The translations under genes were made by a program, and so were the position numbers. From Nannochloropsis salina CCMP1776 (Eukaryota > Sar > Eustigmatophyceae > Eustigmatales > Monodopsidaceae), in NCBI GenBank assembly GCA_004565275.1, contig SDOX01000021.1, positions 62,429-126,428 on the forward strand: DNA of 64,000 bases. Direction: 5' to 3'. Shown here one piece after another: positions 33,845 through 44,200 of the stretch (the first letter of the stretch is position 1; each line of letters begins with the position of its first letter). The notes beneath the pieces are model-generated. The model saw only the letters and a list, made by a program, of their open reading frames with translations. It did not search any database and was not told where the DNA came from.

Positions 33845-36648
33845 ATGCTAGCGGCGGCGGCCTCTGCCATCGGGTTTAGGGGCGGACCGCGCGACCAAAC
33901 AACGCGAGACAGAGAGGTAACCCATGCCAACCCGCCACCACCGTCTTTATCGCAAGAACAATCGCAGCAGGAGAGGCATTACGGACAGCAATTTGAACAT
34001 GCCATGTCACTGGGGCCATATTGGTACGGAACGGAAGGGAAGGAAGAGAAGTTGGAGGGGCCTCCAAATCTCGCGGAGGAAGATGAGCTTACTGCCTCCA
34101 CGTCCACGGCGACGCCGCCGCGTGCACACGAGTACGACGGGAGCCCCGTTTCGAAGAGTGCGATAGAGGAAGTCACGGGGGGAAGAATGTGGAAGGCGGG
34201 GGACCGAGGAATGGGATGGGCACAGAGGTATCCAAGTAGCACGTCGCGGCGTCAGGGCCTCTCCGTGTCGGACCCGGGGGAGTGCGAGGGAAAAATGGAG
34301 ATGGAGGTGGAAGTGCTGGAGGAGGATGGCGAGAGCATGGGAAGGGGATGCGGAGCCTTGGAGCGTGCGGGGCGCATGGCGGCATCCTCGTCCTCGACGT
34401 CCATGTCGACGGAGGGATGGGGTGCGGCGGGAGAAGGTGACGCCAGATTAGTGGAGGGAAAGGGTAAGAAGGAGACAGAAAGTGTGGTGGGAGGTGGAAG
34501 GGAAGGCAGCGAAAATGGTATGGGGCAGCTGCCACTGCGTACGTGTGGTCCTACACGGTGCGGTTCAGGGAGGGGGGGGGGACGGGAGGGAGGGGAAGGA
34601 GGAGGGGGGAGTGCAGAGAATGGAGACGAAGAGACGCGGGAGGGTCAGGATACGGCAGTGCCTTCGCTCGAGAGTCGATTTCTGCAAGGGATGCAGCTGC
34701 AGGTGGTGGACGACAGTGCTGCGTGCCTCCGGCATCCGGAAGGGGCGAGGGAGGGACGGGGGGAGGGAGGGGTGGAGGGAGGGGTGGAGGGGCCCATTCC
34801 CCGAGGAGCGGGTCGACGCCGCTCCTATTCCTACTCGAATTTGCACGACCGAAGCACATCCTTGGACCGCCCCAGCGTCATGCAGTGCATCAAGGCGATC
34901 GGTTTTCTGTTGGAGCACATGATGCGGGAGGACGCCTACAGGGAGCGGAGTCTCAACTACGATTTTTCTTGCCCGCGACGGGGGAGGGCGGGAGAGAGGG
35001 CGGGGGGGAGGGCGTGGGAGAGGTTGGGATGCAGGAGGCGAGGGAGTGCGGGTGACTCGTCGATGGAGGAATCTTTGGCCTCTTCCCTATCGTCGACCAC
35101 AAGCGGGGGGGAGGGTTGGGGCGGGCGGGCGGAGGGGGGGGGGAAGCGTCGCGAGTAGCGTCGCAAGCAGTAAAGACTACGATGATGGAGAGGAGATGGC
35201 TGTCATGATGGGGGAGGAGGTGAGGGAGGGAGGGAAGGGGGGAAGGGGGTGGGAGGGCTGAGGAGATGTCGTGTCGCCCTTGGTCCATCTTGCGGTCAGG
35301 TTGATTCATACCGTTTCCCTCCCTCCCTCCCTCCCTCCCTCCCTCCCTTCCTTCTTCCCTCCTTGCCCTCCACCAGGACGTGAGCGCGGAGGACGTGGGG
35401 GAGTTTTTGACCCGGATCTACCAGCTATGTAAGTGGACACCGGAGTGCAACATCATGGCCCTCATCCTCGTCGTGCGGCTCTTCCAGTACAATCCTGGTA
35501 GGGAGAGAGGGGTAGAGGGAGGGAGGGAAGGAAGGAGGATGGGGGAAAAGAGGAGAGGTGGAAATGGGATATTGTCTGTGAAGGACCCGGCGACCGATTG
35601 CATGACTTGGCCGTTTCTTCTCCCTCCCTCCCTCCCTCCCTCCCTCCCTCCCTCCCTCCCTCCCTCCCTCCCTCCCTCCTTCCCTCCCTAGACATGACTC
35701 TCCACGCGGAGAACTGGCGGCGGGTCCTTTTGATCGCTTTCATGATTGCCCAAAAGACGTGGGACGACCGAGCGCTGCGAAACAAGGTTGGGAAACAGGG
35801 AGGGGAGGGAATGAGGGGAGAGAGAAAGAAGAGGAATGAGGACGAAGAGTCGAGGAGAGAAATGTTAACATCCCTGACATGCACGCTTCTCCCCTTCCTC
35901 CCTCCCTTCCTCCCCCCTTCCTCTCCTCCTTCCTGGACAGGACTTCCCACAAATCTGGACGGCGGTCACGGGCTGGGACGAGAGGGAGAGTCCCATCATC
36001 CTGGAGGAGATCAATGAGATGGAACGGGCCTTCCTCCGCAAACTCGACCATCAGGTGCCTTCCCTCCTTCCCTCCCTCCTTCCCTCCCTTCCCATCCTTC
36101 CTTCCTCCTTTCTTTCCTTCCCCCGACCGTAGCTTCCTCCCGATGAGCTTTATGGGAAGCATGTCGTCACGAATTTCGCCTTACCCCTCCTGCTTTGCCA
36201 CCCTACCCCCCTCCCTTCTCCAGATGTTCATCGCTCCTTCCACTTACGCCTCCACTTACTTCGAGCTCTGTTCCTTGATGCCTTCGGACGCCGAAATTCG
36301 GCGACAGCTGCACCGGATGATCGAGTTGGCAGGTGCCACTGTCCGTGTGACAGTCCTAAGGAAGGAAGGAGGGGAGGGAGGGAGAGAGAGAGGCGGAGGT
36401 GGAGGCGGAGGAGTTGGAGGGGGAGGAAATGGAGGGATAGGGTGCCATCATTATCATACGGCGGAAGTGTTGGATGATGGGGAGGGAAGGAGGAATCCGA
36501 TGATGTTCATGGAGCGCCTGCATGCGTGAGGAGGTGGAAAAAGAGAGGGAGTGGAGGAAAGAAGTAATTCTTTCTGCCTATCCTCAGAGTCAACGACACG
36601 TACGAGGATATCCGCCGGGAAATGACACTGAAAATGGGTCCCAGATGA
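33845..36648 (+). CDS. Cyclin-Y-like protein, 6 exons
   Basis: Exons 33845-35219, 35377-35497, 35692-35786, 35941-36054, 36224-36525 and 36588-36648. The cyclin box matches cyclin Y, partner of PFTAIRE/CDK14-type kinases: STSLDRPSVMQCIKAIGFLL, VGEFLTRIYQLCKWTPEC, ENWRRVLLIAFMIAQKTWDD, DFPQIWTAV, INEMERAFLRKLDHQ, APSTYASTYFEL and the terminal VNDTYEDIRREM that aligns with the cyclin-Y tail. The first about 330 residues are disordered, Ser/Gly/Glu-rich. Exons 2-6 are in phase with each other. In exon 1 the frame used at the 5' side runs to a stop just after a G10 run (35134-35143), whereas the frame that joins exon 2 (SKDYDDGEEMAVMMGEE) is one step away, so the reference probably has a length error in that run. 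33845 is the first ATG. Introns carry long (GGGA)/(CCCT) arms. Confidence 0.87.
35620..35690 (+). repeat. (CCCT)n tract at the 3' end of a cyclin-gene intron
   Basis: Around 17 tandem CCCT units running into the TAG acceptor at 35691. They serve as an extreme polypyrimidine tract and are complementary to the GGGA-rich start of the same intron. Confidence 0.9.
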
Positions 36649-37265
36649 CGTGGCCAGTCACCCATGGAGTGGGCAGGAAGGCACTATCGGGAGGATCGCT
36701 GAACCAGTGGCGAGGTCGGTGGCGGCACACAGGGTGGCGGAAAGGAGGAGGAGGAGGAGGAGGAGGAGGAGGAGGAGGAGGAGGAGGGCGAAGGAAGGTG
36801 CAATGTGGCGGGGTGTGAGGGAGAGGCACAGGGGGACTGTGAGGAGAAAGACGTCCGCTTTCACTGTCGACAGTTGGCGAGGACCGGTGGCGGGGCAAGG
36901 AGAGAGGAGTAAAGAACAAGAGGATGGAGGGGGAAATAGTGCGGGAAAGGATGTGTAGAATTTCATTTCCGAACATGGCTCCAGAGCGTGGAGGTAGCCA
37001 TTTGCACTGTGTAATAAACTGACAGAAAAATCACTGCAATCCTCCGCATGAATTTCCTAGGGAAATACCTGAGGCTGCGCTTCATAAACATTCAGCATTA
37101 CTTTTTGTCGCGTCGGTGCATTGCTAGCTTGTTCTTCCCCTCCCTTTCTCCCTCCCTCATTTATCATCGTTGCTTCTCCCCCCATCACCTCCAGACACGT
37201 TCAGGCCAACGGCTTTTCCTCCCTCCCTCCCTCACCCCCTCCCTCCCTCTCTCAATCCCTCCCGC
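36649..37265. other. Convergent 3' region, cyclin gene and TPR-methyltransferase
   Basis: About 620 bases between opposing stop codons. It contains a GGA trinucleotide run at about 36744-36787 and an AATAAA-like string at about 37014 that could end the cyclin transcript. No gene is recognisable. Confidence 0.4.
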
Positions 37266-40200
37266 CTACACCAGCCCATCCCGCTTGCGCCGCACCACGT
37301 AAAGGAAGCCCGGGACGGGCTCCCCCCGCTCGACTCGAGGCGAGTAGCTGATGGACGTCTCCACTACCAAACCTGCTTGCGCTAACGCACGCTCGACATA
37401 AGCCTTGGTGTGGAGGAAACGACCTGAGGCGGGAGAGAGGGAGGGAAGGAGGGAGGGGTCGGGATCCAGGTGATTATCGGGAAGGCATGATCGAAAGGGA
37501 AGGAAGGAGGGGGGGAGGGCGGGCACATCGGGAAAAAGATGGGAGATCAGGGTGACGGGTACATTCCCATAATAAAACTCAAGAAGAGTAATGGGCACAC
37601 GCAACAGCAAATCCCTCCCTCCCGCCCTCCCTCCCGCCCTCCCTACCCGTCTCCCCCAGCGTGAATCCCCGCGCCGCCCGCCCCCATCCCTGGCCGCCTG
37701 CCCGTAGTCCGCCTGGAGCTCCTCCAAAGTAAAGGCAAAGAGGCCCCGGCGCGGCTCCAGAAGGGAGGCTGTGGAGAGGAAGGTGTCTTCGAGCGAGCCC
37801 AGGTACTGGAGGACGTCGGCTGAGACGATGATGTCGTAGGTGGGGGGAGGCTGGAGGGTGGGTGGGAGGGAGGGAGGGAGGGAGGGAGAGAAGTGCGGTA
37901 CGGATGTTTCAGTGGAGAAGGAGAGGAAGCGGCAATGAGGGAGAGAAGGAGGAGGGGAGAAAAGGGATGGAGGGAGGGAGGGAGGGAGGGAGGGAGGGAG
38001 GGAGGGACCGCACCGTTTGGCTGGCTTCTTGCCTGAGCCAGTCCCGTAAGTCCCCTTCGTGAACTTCGTCGTACACGAGTTTTTTTCGGGCCTGGGAGAG
38101 CATTTTGGGGGAGAGATCAACACCCACCATGCGGGAGGCATAGTCAGTGAACCAGGCGCCGCAGAGGCCCCTGAGGGAGGGAGGGAGGGAGGGAGGGAGG
38201 GAGGGAGGGAGGGAGGGAGGGAGGGAGGGAGGGAGGGGTGAGAAGAAGTGATGGGTTAAAGGAGGAAAGAAGGCGGACAGGAGGGCCTGGGGGGAATCGA
38301 GGCACATGCCAGGCACCTGGTGCCTCTCCAAGATAAGACAGATGTTCTAGAAGGGTACCCACAGCAAGAAATGTTCTAGAAGGGGGGATCCACAGCGCCA
38401 GACCTTCTGGAAGGACATCCACAGTGCGCCCACCCACCACCATACCAAGCACCCCTCCTCCCACGCCTCTCCCAGATCCTCCCCCACCACCCTAACGACC
38501 ACGCCCCCCCTTTCATCACACCCCTCCCCCACCGCCAGCCTACCGTCCCACAGCCCAGGTCCAGGATGCGCATGCTCTTGTTCAATGCCCGCAGCAGGGC
38601 CTCCCCGCTTCCTTCGGGAGTGACGGGGCCCATGGCCCCCTCGGTGAAGAGCGTGTGGTTCAGGACCTTCCGAACTTCTTGACGCAGGATCCGAGGGGCG
38701 GTGTAGAGGAGGCTGAGGGGGGGAAGGAGGGAGTCAGGGAGGGAGGGAGGTAGGGAGGTGAGAAGAGGGAGGACCGAGGCTGGGGCCCAGGGAGGAGCAG
38801 AAGAGGAAGGAAGGGAGGGAGGCAGGGCGGGAGGGAGGGAGGGAGGGAGCGGGAGTTCACACCCTTCTTTCATGTGCTGGTCGTAGGTAGGCGCATAGTA
38901 GTCAAATAGCTCCACCACATAGGCAGGATCGGCTTCTACAGGGGCGGCCGCCCCTCCCTCCCCCCCTCCTTGGGCCCCCTGTGATGGAGAGGAGGAGGTG
39001 ACGGGCGGCGGAGACGTTCGAGTTCAGCGACAGCGTCTGCTGGAGCGCAGTGATGGCCTGGGAGGGAGGAGGGGGAAAAGATAGGTGGAGAGGGAAGGTT
39101 TGGGGGGGGGGGAGGAGTGGTTCGAGCGCCGCAGAGAAGGAAGGGAGGTACCCCCCCCACTGCGATCCCCTCCCTCCCCCTTACCTCTTCCTTTTCCCCA
39201 ATCTTCAAATAGGCATTTGCCATGTTGAACCAGACATTCCAAAGCCCTGCTTCCAGGGCCAAGGCCCGTTTGTACACCTCGACGGCCTCCGCGGGGGACA
39301 ACCGCTTCACCAGCAAGTTCCCGTAGATGGTCAGGGCGTCGGTGTCCTCTCCACCCTCCCGCCCGTCCACATAAAACGCGTAGCAACTCAAGGCGTGCTC
39401 GGCGGCTTCCTTGTACTTGCCCGTCGCCAGCTGTTCGTACATCATCCCGAGTTTGAAATACGTATAACGGTCGTTCGAATTCAAATCGATCGCCCGTTGG
39501 AAGGAGGCAAAGGCCAGCTGATGCTCCCCCTGGGAAGCAAAAGCCGCCCCGAGATTCTGGAAGATGGTGGAGCTGTTCGGCTGCAAGGTCAAGGCCTGCG
39601 TGTACAAGTCACTGGCGGCCTTGAAGTTCTGGGCGTCGTGCTCCAACCTCCCCAGCACGTTCAGGAGCAACGCGGAGACCGACCCGGAGGTATCCCTGGC
39701 TAAAGCCTGGAGCTCGGGAAGGACGTCAGTCAGGCCGCCTTGTAGGACCGGGCGGTCCGCCTGCCCCTTGTCCTTGGCCGGTGCCCCCCCGGGAGGGATG
39801 GGTCGGAAGCCTAGGGCCGTGGCTGAGGCCTGAAGAGGCTCGAGGCCCCTCCCCTCCTGGCCGGCGTCGCCCACCGTCACCTGTCCTATGCGCCCTCCCC
39901 GGTTCAAAAACCGCTCCATGGCACCCAATATCAGGCTATGGGCGGGAGAAAGCGTTGCAGCCGCCGCTTCGCCTCCGCCCTCCGTCGTGTCCCCTTCCTT
40001 GACCTGCAGGGTTTCCAAGTGCAAGCTCTTGCCCCGAGACTCCACAAACACCAGGTCACCCTCCCTCTCCCCCTGTGCGCCGTACAAGACCAGCCGGCGA
40101 CGTTGGCGGCCCCATTCTCCTTCTTCCTCTCCTGCGAAAGGCTCGCCAGATTCTGAGCTGACCCTGTCCTCCCTCAACGTGCGTCCCCCTGGCAAAGCAC

Positions 40201-40471
40201 GTGGGACGCTGTGGAAATAGCTCCATGCTCCTTCTTGCTGATCATACAAAGGGGACGGTGGCGATGACTGGACTGACGGCGCTTGCCCTTCCTGAGGGGC
40301 TGAAGAGGCAGTGAAAGACAAAGGGCTGCGAGGGAGGGACAGAGGACGGGGTGGAGAGGTCGATGGAAGGGGCGCTAGCCGGAAGAGGGGGAGGGGGCGG
40401 AGGAAAGCGCCCGTTTGCACGGCGTGGCTCAAGAGGAGGAGGCTTAAAGTGCAGCACTTTGGTCGAACCAT
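37266..40471 (-). CDS. TPR-repeat SAM methyltransferase fusion, plastid leader
   Basis: Resembles the bacterial 'predicted methyltransferase with TPR' family (COG4976-like). Exons on the minus strand: 40471-39185, 39057-38863, 38712-38544, 38170-38014, 37850-37647 and 37423-37266. The leader MVRPKCCTLSLLLLSHAVQTGAFLRPL looks bipartite (signal peptide then GAF), so plastid import is likely. TPR repeats follow (SSTIFQNLGAAFASQGEHQL, LNSNDRYTYFKLGMMYEQLA, LWNVWFNMANAYLKIGEKEE). Then come YYAPTYDQHM, the SAM loop LDLGCGT/GLCG, VGVDLSPKML, FDxI-type YDIIVSADVLQYLG and LFAFTLEE. C-terminal FLHTKAYVERALAQAGL and GFLYVVRRK match the family end. One-base frame conflicts appear at a G7 run (38960-38966), at the exon 3/4 join and in a G-rich part of exon 5 (around 37670), so the frame is not continuous as given. 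Substrate unknown. Confidence 0.82.
38173..38238 (+). repeat. (GGGA)n tract, about 16 units
   Basis: Lies in the intron between exons 3 and 4 of the TPR-methyltransferase gene; read on the gene's strand it is the CCCT polypyrimidine tract before the acceptor. Each four units form a perfect G-quadruplex motif with one-base loops. Confidence 0.9.
38342..38431 (+). repeat. Three imperfect ~30-bp tandem repeats in an intron
   Basis: Units start at about 38342, 38371 and 38402 and share TTCTAGAAGG or TTCTGGAAGG followed by CCACAG. They fall in the same intron as the 38173-38238 tract. Function unknown. Confidence 0.75.
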
Positions 40472-41291
40472 GACGCACGTAGTGTTTATCGGACGGTTAA
40501 TTCACAAAAGGGAAGTCTGCGGCTGTCCTGAGGCTCACTAACCTCCGCGTCCCGCCTCCACCTTCAATGTCGATCTCAAAGATACTTAACTGTTCAGCAC
40601 GATTTACGACGCCATGCACGGTGCCTCCTCTTCCTGTGGTAGTTAGCCCCGAAAGTTATGGAAATGACGTTTTTTGTTGGGGCGTGGAATGTTTAAACAT
40701 TGCAAATGGCCAGTCAATAGGTTTCAACCGGGGTACTTGAAGCGACTCCGAGTCCTTGTCGCCTCCTCCCCCCCCTCTCCCCAGGGCGGTCGATGCCACA
40801 GTTACCACACAATGCCGCAACCAATCCAAACCACACGCAGCAAAGACGCGAGACACATTACGTGGTATGGCCAAGACAGAGACGCGACAGTCCCTTTTCG
40901 CGGGATCATTTTGTTGGGAATGACCATCACCGTGCAACAACCCACCCCCGGAGGGGTGGCGATGCTCATCTTCTCCATAAATAGCCACGCAATGAACATT
41001 GCCTAGGACTCGCACCATCTTTTACACGTTGCATGTCATGAGCACTGTACAATCAGACAATGGAATGAGGGGGGCTTGCAATTCTTGGACGTGTCCCTTT
41101 TCTGTTTTTTGCCCTCGTCATTGACTTCACCGTTCCTCCCCCTCCCCCTGTAACCATTCCATCCCCACAGGGTATTTCGTAAGTGAAAGTCCTGTACTCA
41201 CGCCCCGGCTTTTGCTGTCAGCAAAGCGATACCGGACAGTGAGTGGGATTTCCAATAGCCGTTTTGAATCTGTTGGCTTATCCGAGGGGTA
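40472..41291. promoter_or_regulatory. Divergent upstream region, TPR-methyltransferase and SPT6
   Basis: About 820 bases between two starts that point away from each other; it must hold both promoters and 5' UTRs. No reading frame or specific factor site could be supported. Confidence 0.4.
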
Positions 41292-44200
41292 ATGAGTGAA
41301 AAAACAGAGGACGCCGTGAATCAGGCTCAAAGGGAAGGAAAGGAAATGGAACTCATTGGGGGAGTCGATAGCTCCACAGACCGAGACAGATACGAAGCCA
41401 ACGGATTGGAAGAGGGTAGGGAGGAGGACGCAGGTGTAGTTACGCCCACAGAACCTCCCACCTTGAGAGAGAGCGATGATGAAGAAAGTGATGACGATGA
41501 TGATGAGGAGGAGGTAAAGGGGAATCAGGGAAGGAGAGAGGGAGCGGAAGGAGTACTAGGGGGCGCCCGCATGGCTGAGCAGGGGGAAAAAGACGATGAT
41601 GAAGGTGATAACGAAGCGGAGGACGAAGAGGAAGAGGAAGAGGAAGAGGACGAGGAGGGAGGAGAGGAGGAGGAGGAGGAGGAGGAGGATTCTGATTCAG
41701 ACGAGTCCGATGAGGGCGATGGACGGAAAAAGGCCATGCTGGTAAATAAAACGGGGAGGGATGGGAAGAAGAAGGGAGGAAAGGTGAAGCGGAAACGCCG
41801 TGGTGGGTTCTTGACCGCGTCCATGGTCGACGACGAGGCAGCGGAGAGCGGTGGGGAAAGCGAGGAGGAGGGCGGGGGAAGGAAGGGGGGGAAGAAGGGG
41901 AAGCGTCGCATGCGCAAACAGAGGGGTAGCAGCTCGGAGGATGAGTCGGAAGGAGGGGAGGAAGAGAATGAGTACGTGCACGATGACTTCGTCGTGCCCG
42001 ACGAGGTGGCGGCGGAGGAGGAACAGCGTGCCGCCCGGGAGGCCCGGAGGGCGCGGGGCAGCTCAAGCGACGACAGCGAGGAGGAAGCGGAACGGTGAGA
42101 GGGAGAGGAGGGAGGGAGGGAGGGAGGGAGGAAGGATGTTCTCTACCACGTTGGCAGCCTTGCGTAGACAGGACGGAATGTTTGACAAGGCCACCCCGTT
42201 CCCCTCCTCTGCCTCTTGTTTTCGATCCACTCCATGGGTGTGTGTCGGGGCGCAGGCGAAAAAAACGGCGGCGGATCAAGCGGACCGACGTGGAGGAAGT
42301 GAAAGGGGAACTCGAGGAACTTGTGGACGAAGATCGCTTCGATGAGGAGGAAGAAGCGCGGGCCCGGCGGGCGGAGGCGGCGCGGCTGGAACGGCGAGGA
42401 CCACTGTAGGGGGAGGGATGGAGGGAGGGAGGGAGGGAGGGAGGGAGGGAGATTGTGAGAATGTTGATGTGTACGGAGGGGCATACCTTCTCCTTCAAGT
42501 CCCTTTTTTCGTTCTCATTCCCTTCCGTTTTCCCGCCTTTTCGTGCAGCGATGAGGAGGATTATGAGTCGGACGACTCCTGGTTGGTCCGTGACTACGAG
42601 GATGAGGACATGGCACGTCGGCGTAAAGCACGCAGGTACCTCCCTCCCCTCCCTCCCTCCCTTCCTTCCTCCTCCGTTTCTCTCCTCCCTTCCTTCCTTC
42701 CTCCTCCGTTTCTTCCCTCCTTGCCTCCCTGCCAGCTCATCCTCCCCCCGCCCCCTCGCCTCATGATTCTCCATTCCGATCGCACCTCCCTGAACTCTTC
42801 TTCCTTGCCCTTCCTCCCTCCCTCGTTCCCTCTATCCCACCTTCCCTCCCTTCTGTAGCGGTCGACGCGCGGACGCCCTCTCCAACGTGGATCAAGACCT
42901 TCTCGAAGATCTAATTGCTGTGTTCCCAGAGGAGGAGGAGGTACCATTTGTCTCCCTCCCTCCTTTCCTCCCTCCTCTCCTCCCTCCTTCCCTCTTTTCA
43001 CTCCCTCTCTCCCTAATTCTCTCGCTACCCTCCTGCCATCCATCTAGTCTCTACCTCTCGTCAATCTTTTCCTGCTATCTTCTTACGCCTCTCTATGGCT
43101 GACATTTTGCACAGGACGAGGAGGATGAGGAAGGGGAGGAAGAAGCTGGGGAGGCAGGGCTGGAGGGAGGGGAGGGACGTCGCCGTCGGGGAGGGAAGGG
43201 GGGGGTTGAGGGAGGGAAGGGGGAAGGGCGGGAGGCAGGGACGTTGGCACGGATGGAGCCGGCTTTGCTGAAGGAGCACTTCTTGACGGCGGAGGACGAA
43301 CGCATCCGCAGGGAAGATGTCCCTGAGCGTGCGCAGGTGAGAAGGGGGGGAAGGAAGGAAGGAAGGGAGGAGGGAGGGAGGGAGGGAGGAAGGGAGGGAA
43401 GTCTGTCGATGTTGAGACGCAAGAAGGGATGGATGGAGGGAAGTCTCTCGATGCTGAGACCTAGCTTGGCCTCGCGATTGCCGGCTGTAATGCGACGGAT
43501 AAAGATCGAAGGACTTATTCAAGTCTGCAGACAGCCTTGAGATACCCTCCTTTCACCCTCTCCCCCTCCCTTTGACCCTCCCTTTCCCCCTCCCTCCCCC
43601 CTTTTCCACAGGCCGTGGGCTTTGGGCACAAGCGGCGCACGCGGGTCTTGGACGAGATAGAACGGGAGGAGGAAGCGGAATGGATGCTGGAGCAGCTCAG
43701 GCTTCCCTACGGTGGAGATCGCAGCAAGCAGCGGGAGGCCGTCAAAAAGGTGACGTCACCCTTGGTGTGCCTGCTTCCCACTCCCCTGCCGCATCTTGCA
43801 CAGTCCGAATCACCGTGCCCATGGTCCTTGTTTCCCTCCCTCCCTCCCTCCCTCCCTCCCTGTCTCCTGCCCTTACCCCCTCCCTCTTTAGGTCCTGGAG
43901 TTCCTCCAAGTGGACCTCTACGATGTGCCCTTCCTGTGGGCGTATCGTCGAGACTACTTCGCCCTCCACCTGCCCGATCGCTCCTATCTCTGGTCGATTA
44001 CCCGGTAAGATCCTCCCTCCCTCCCTTCCTCATTCCCTCCCTCCCTCCCTGCTTCTATGCCTTCCTATCCATCCATGCAAAATTTTGATCTTTCTTTCCT
44101 CTTTGCCTCTTTGCCAATTCATTACGTTCCAGACTCGACGATAAATGGGAAGAGCTTCAACGACGCAAATCCTTCGCTTTGGCACGCTTCGAACGTTTTT

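Noticed and set aside
41440-42774. 444-codon open frame on the minus strand
   Set aside because: Antisense to SPT6 exons 1-3; it reads Ser/Pro-rich low complexity from acidic-codon and GGGA repeats and has no domain.
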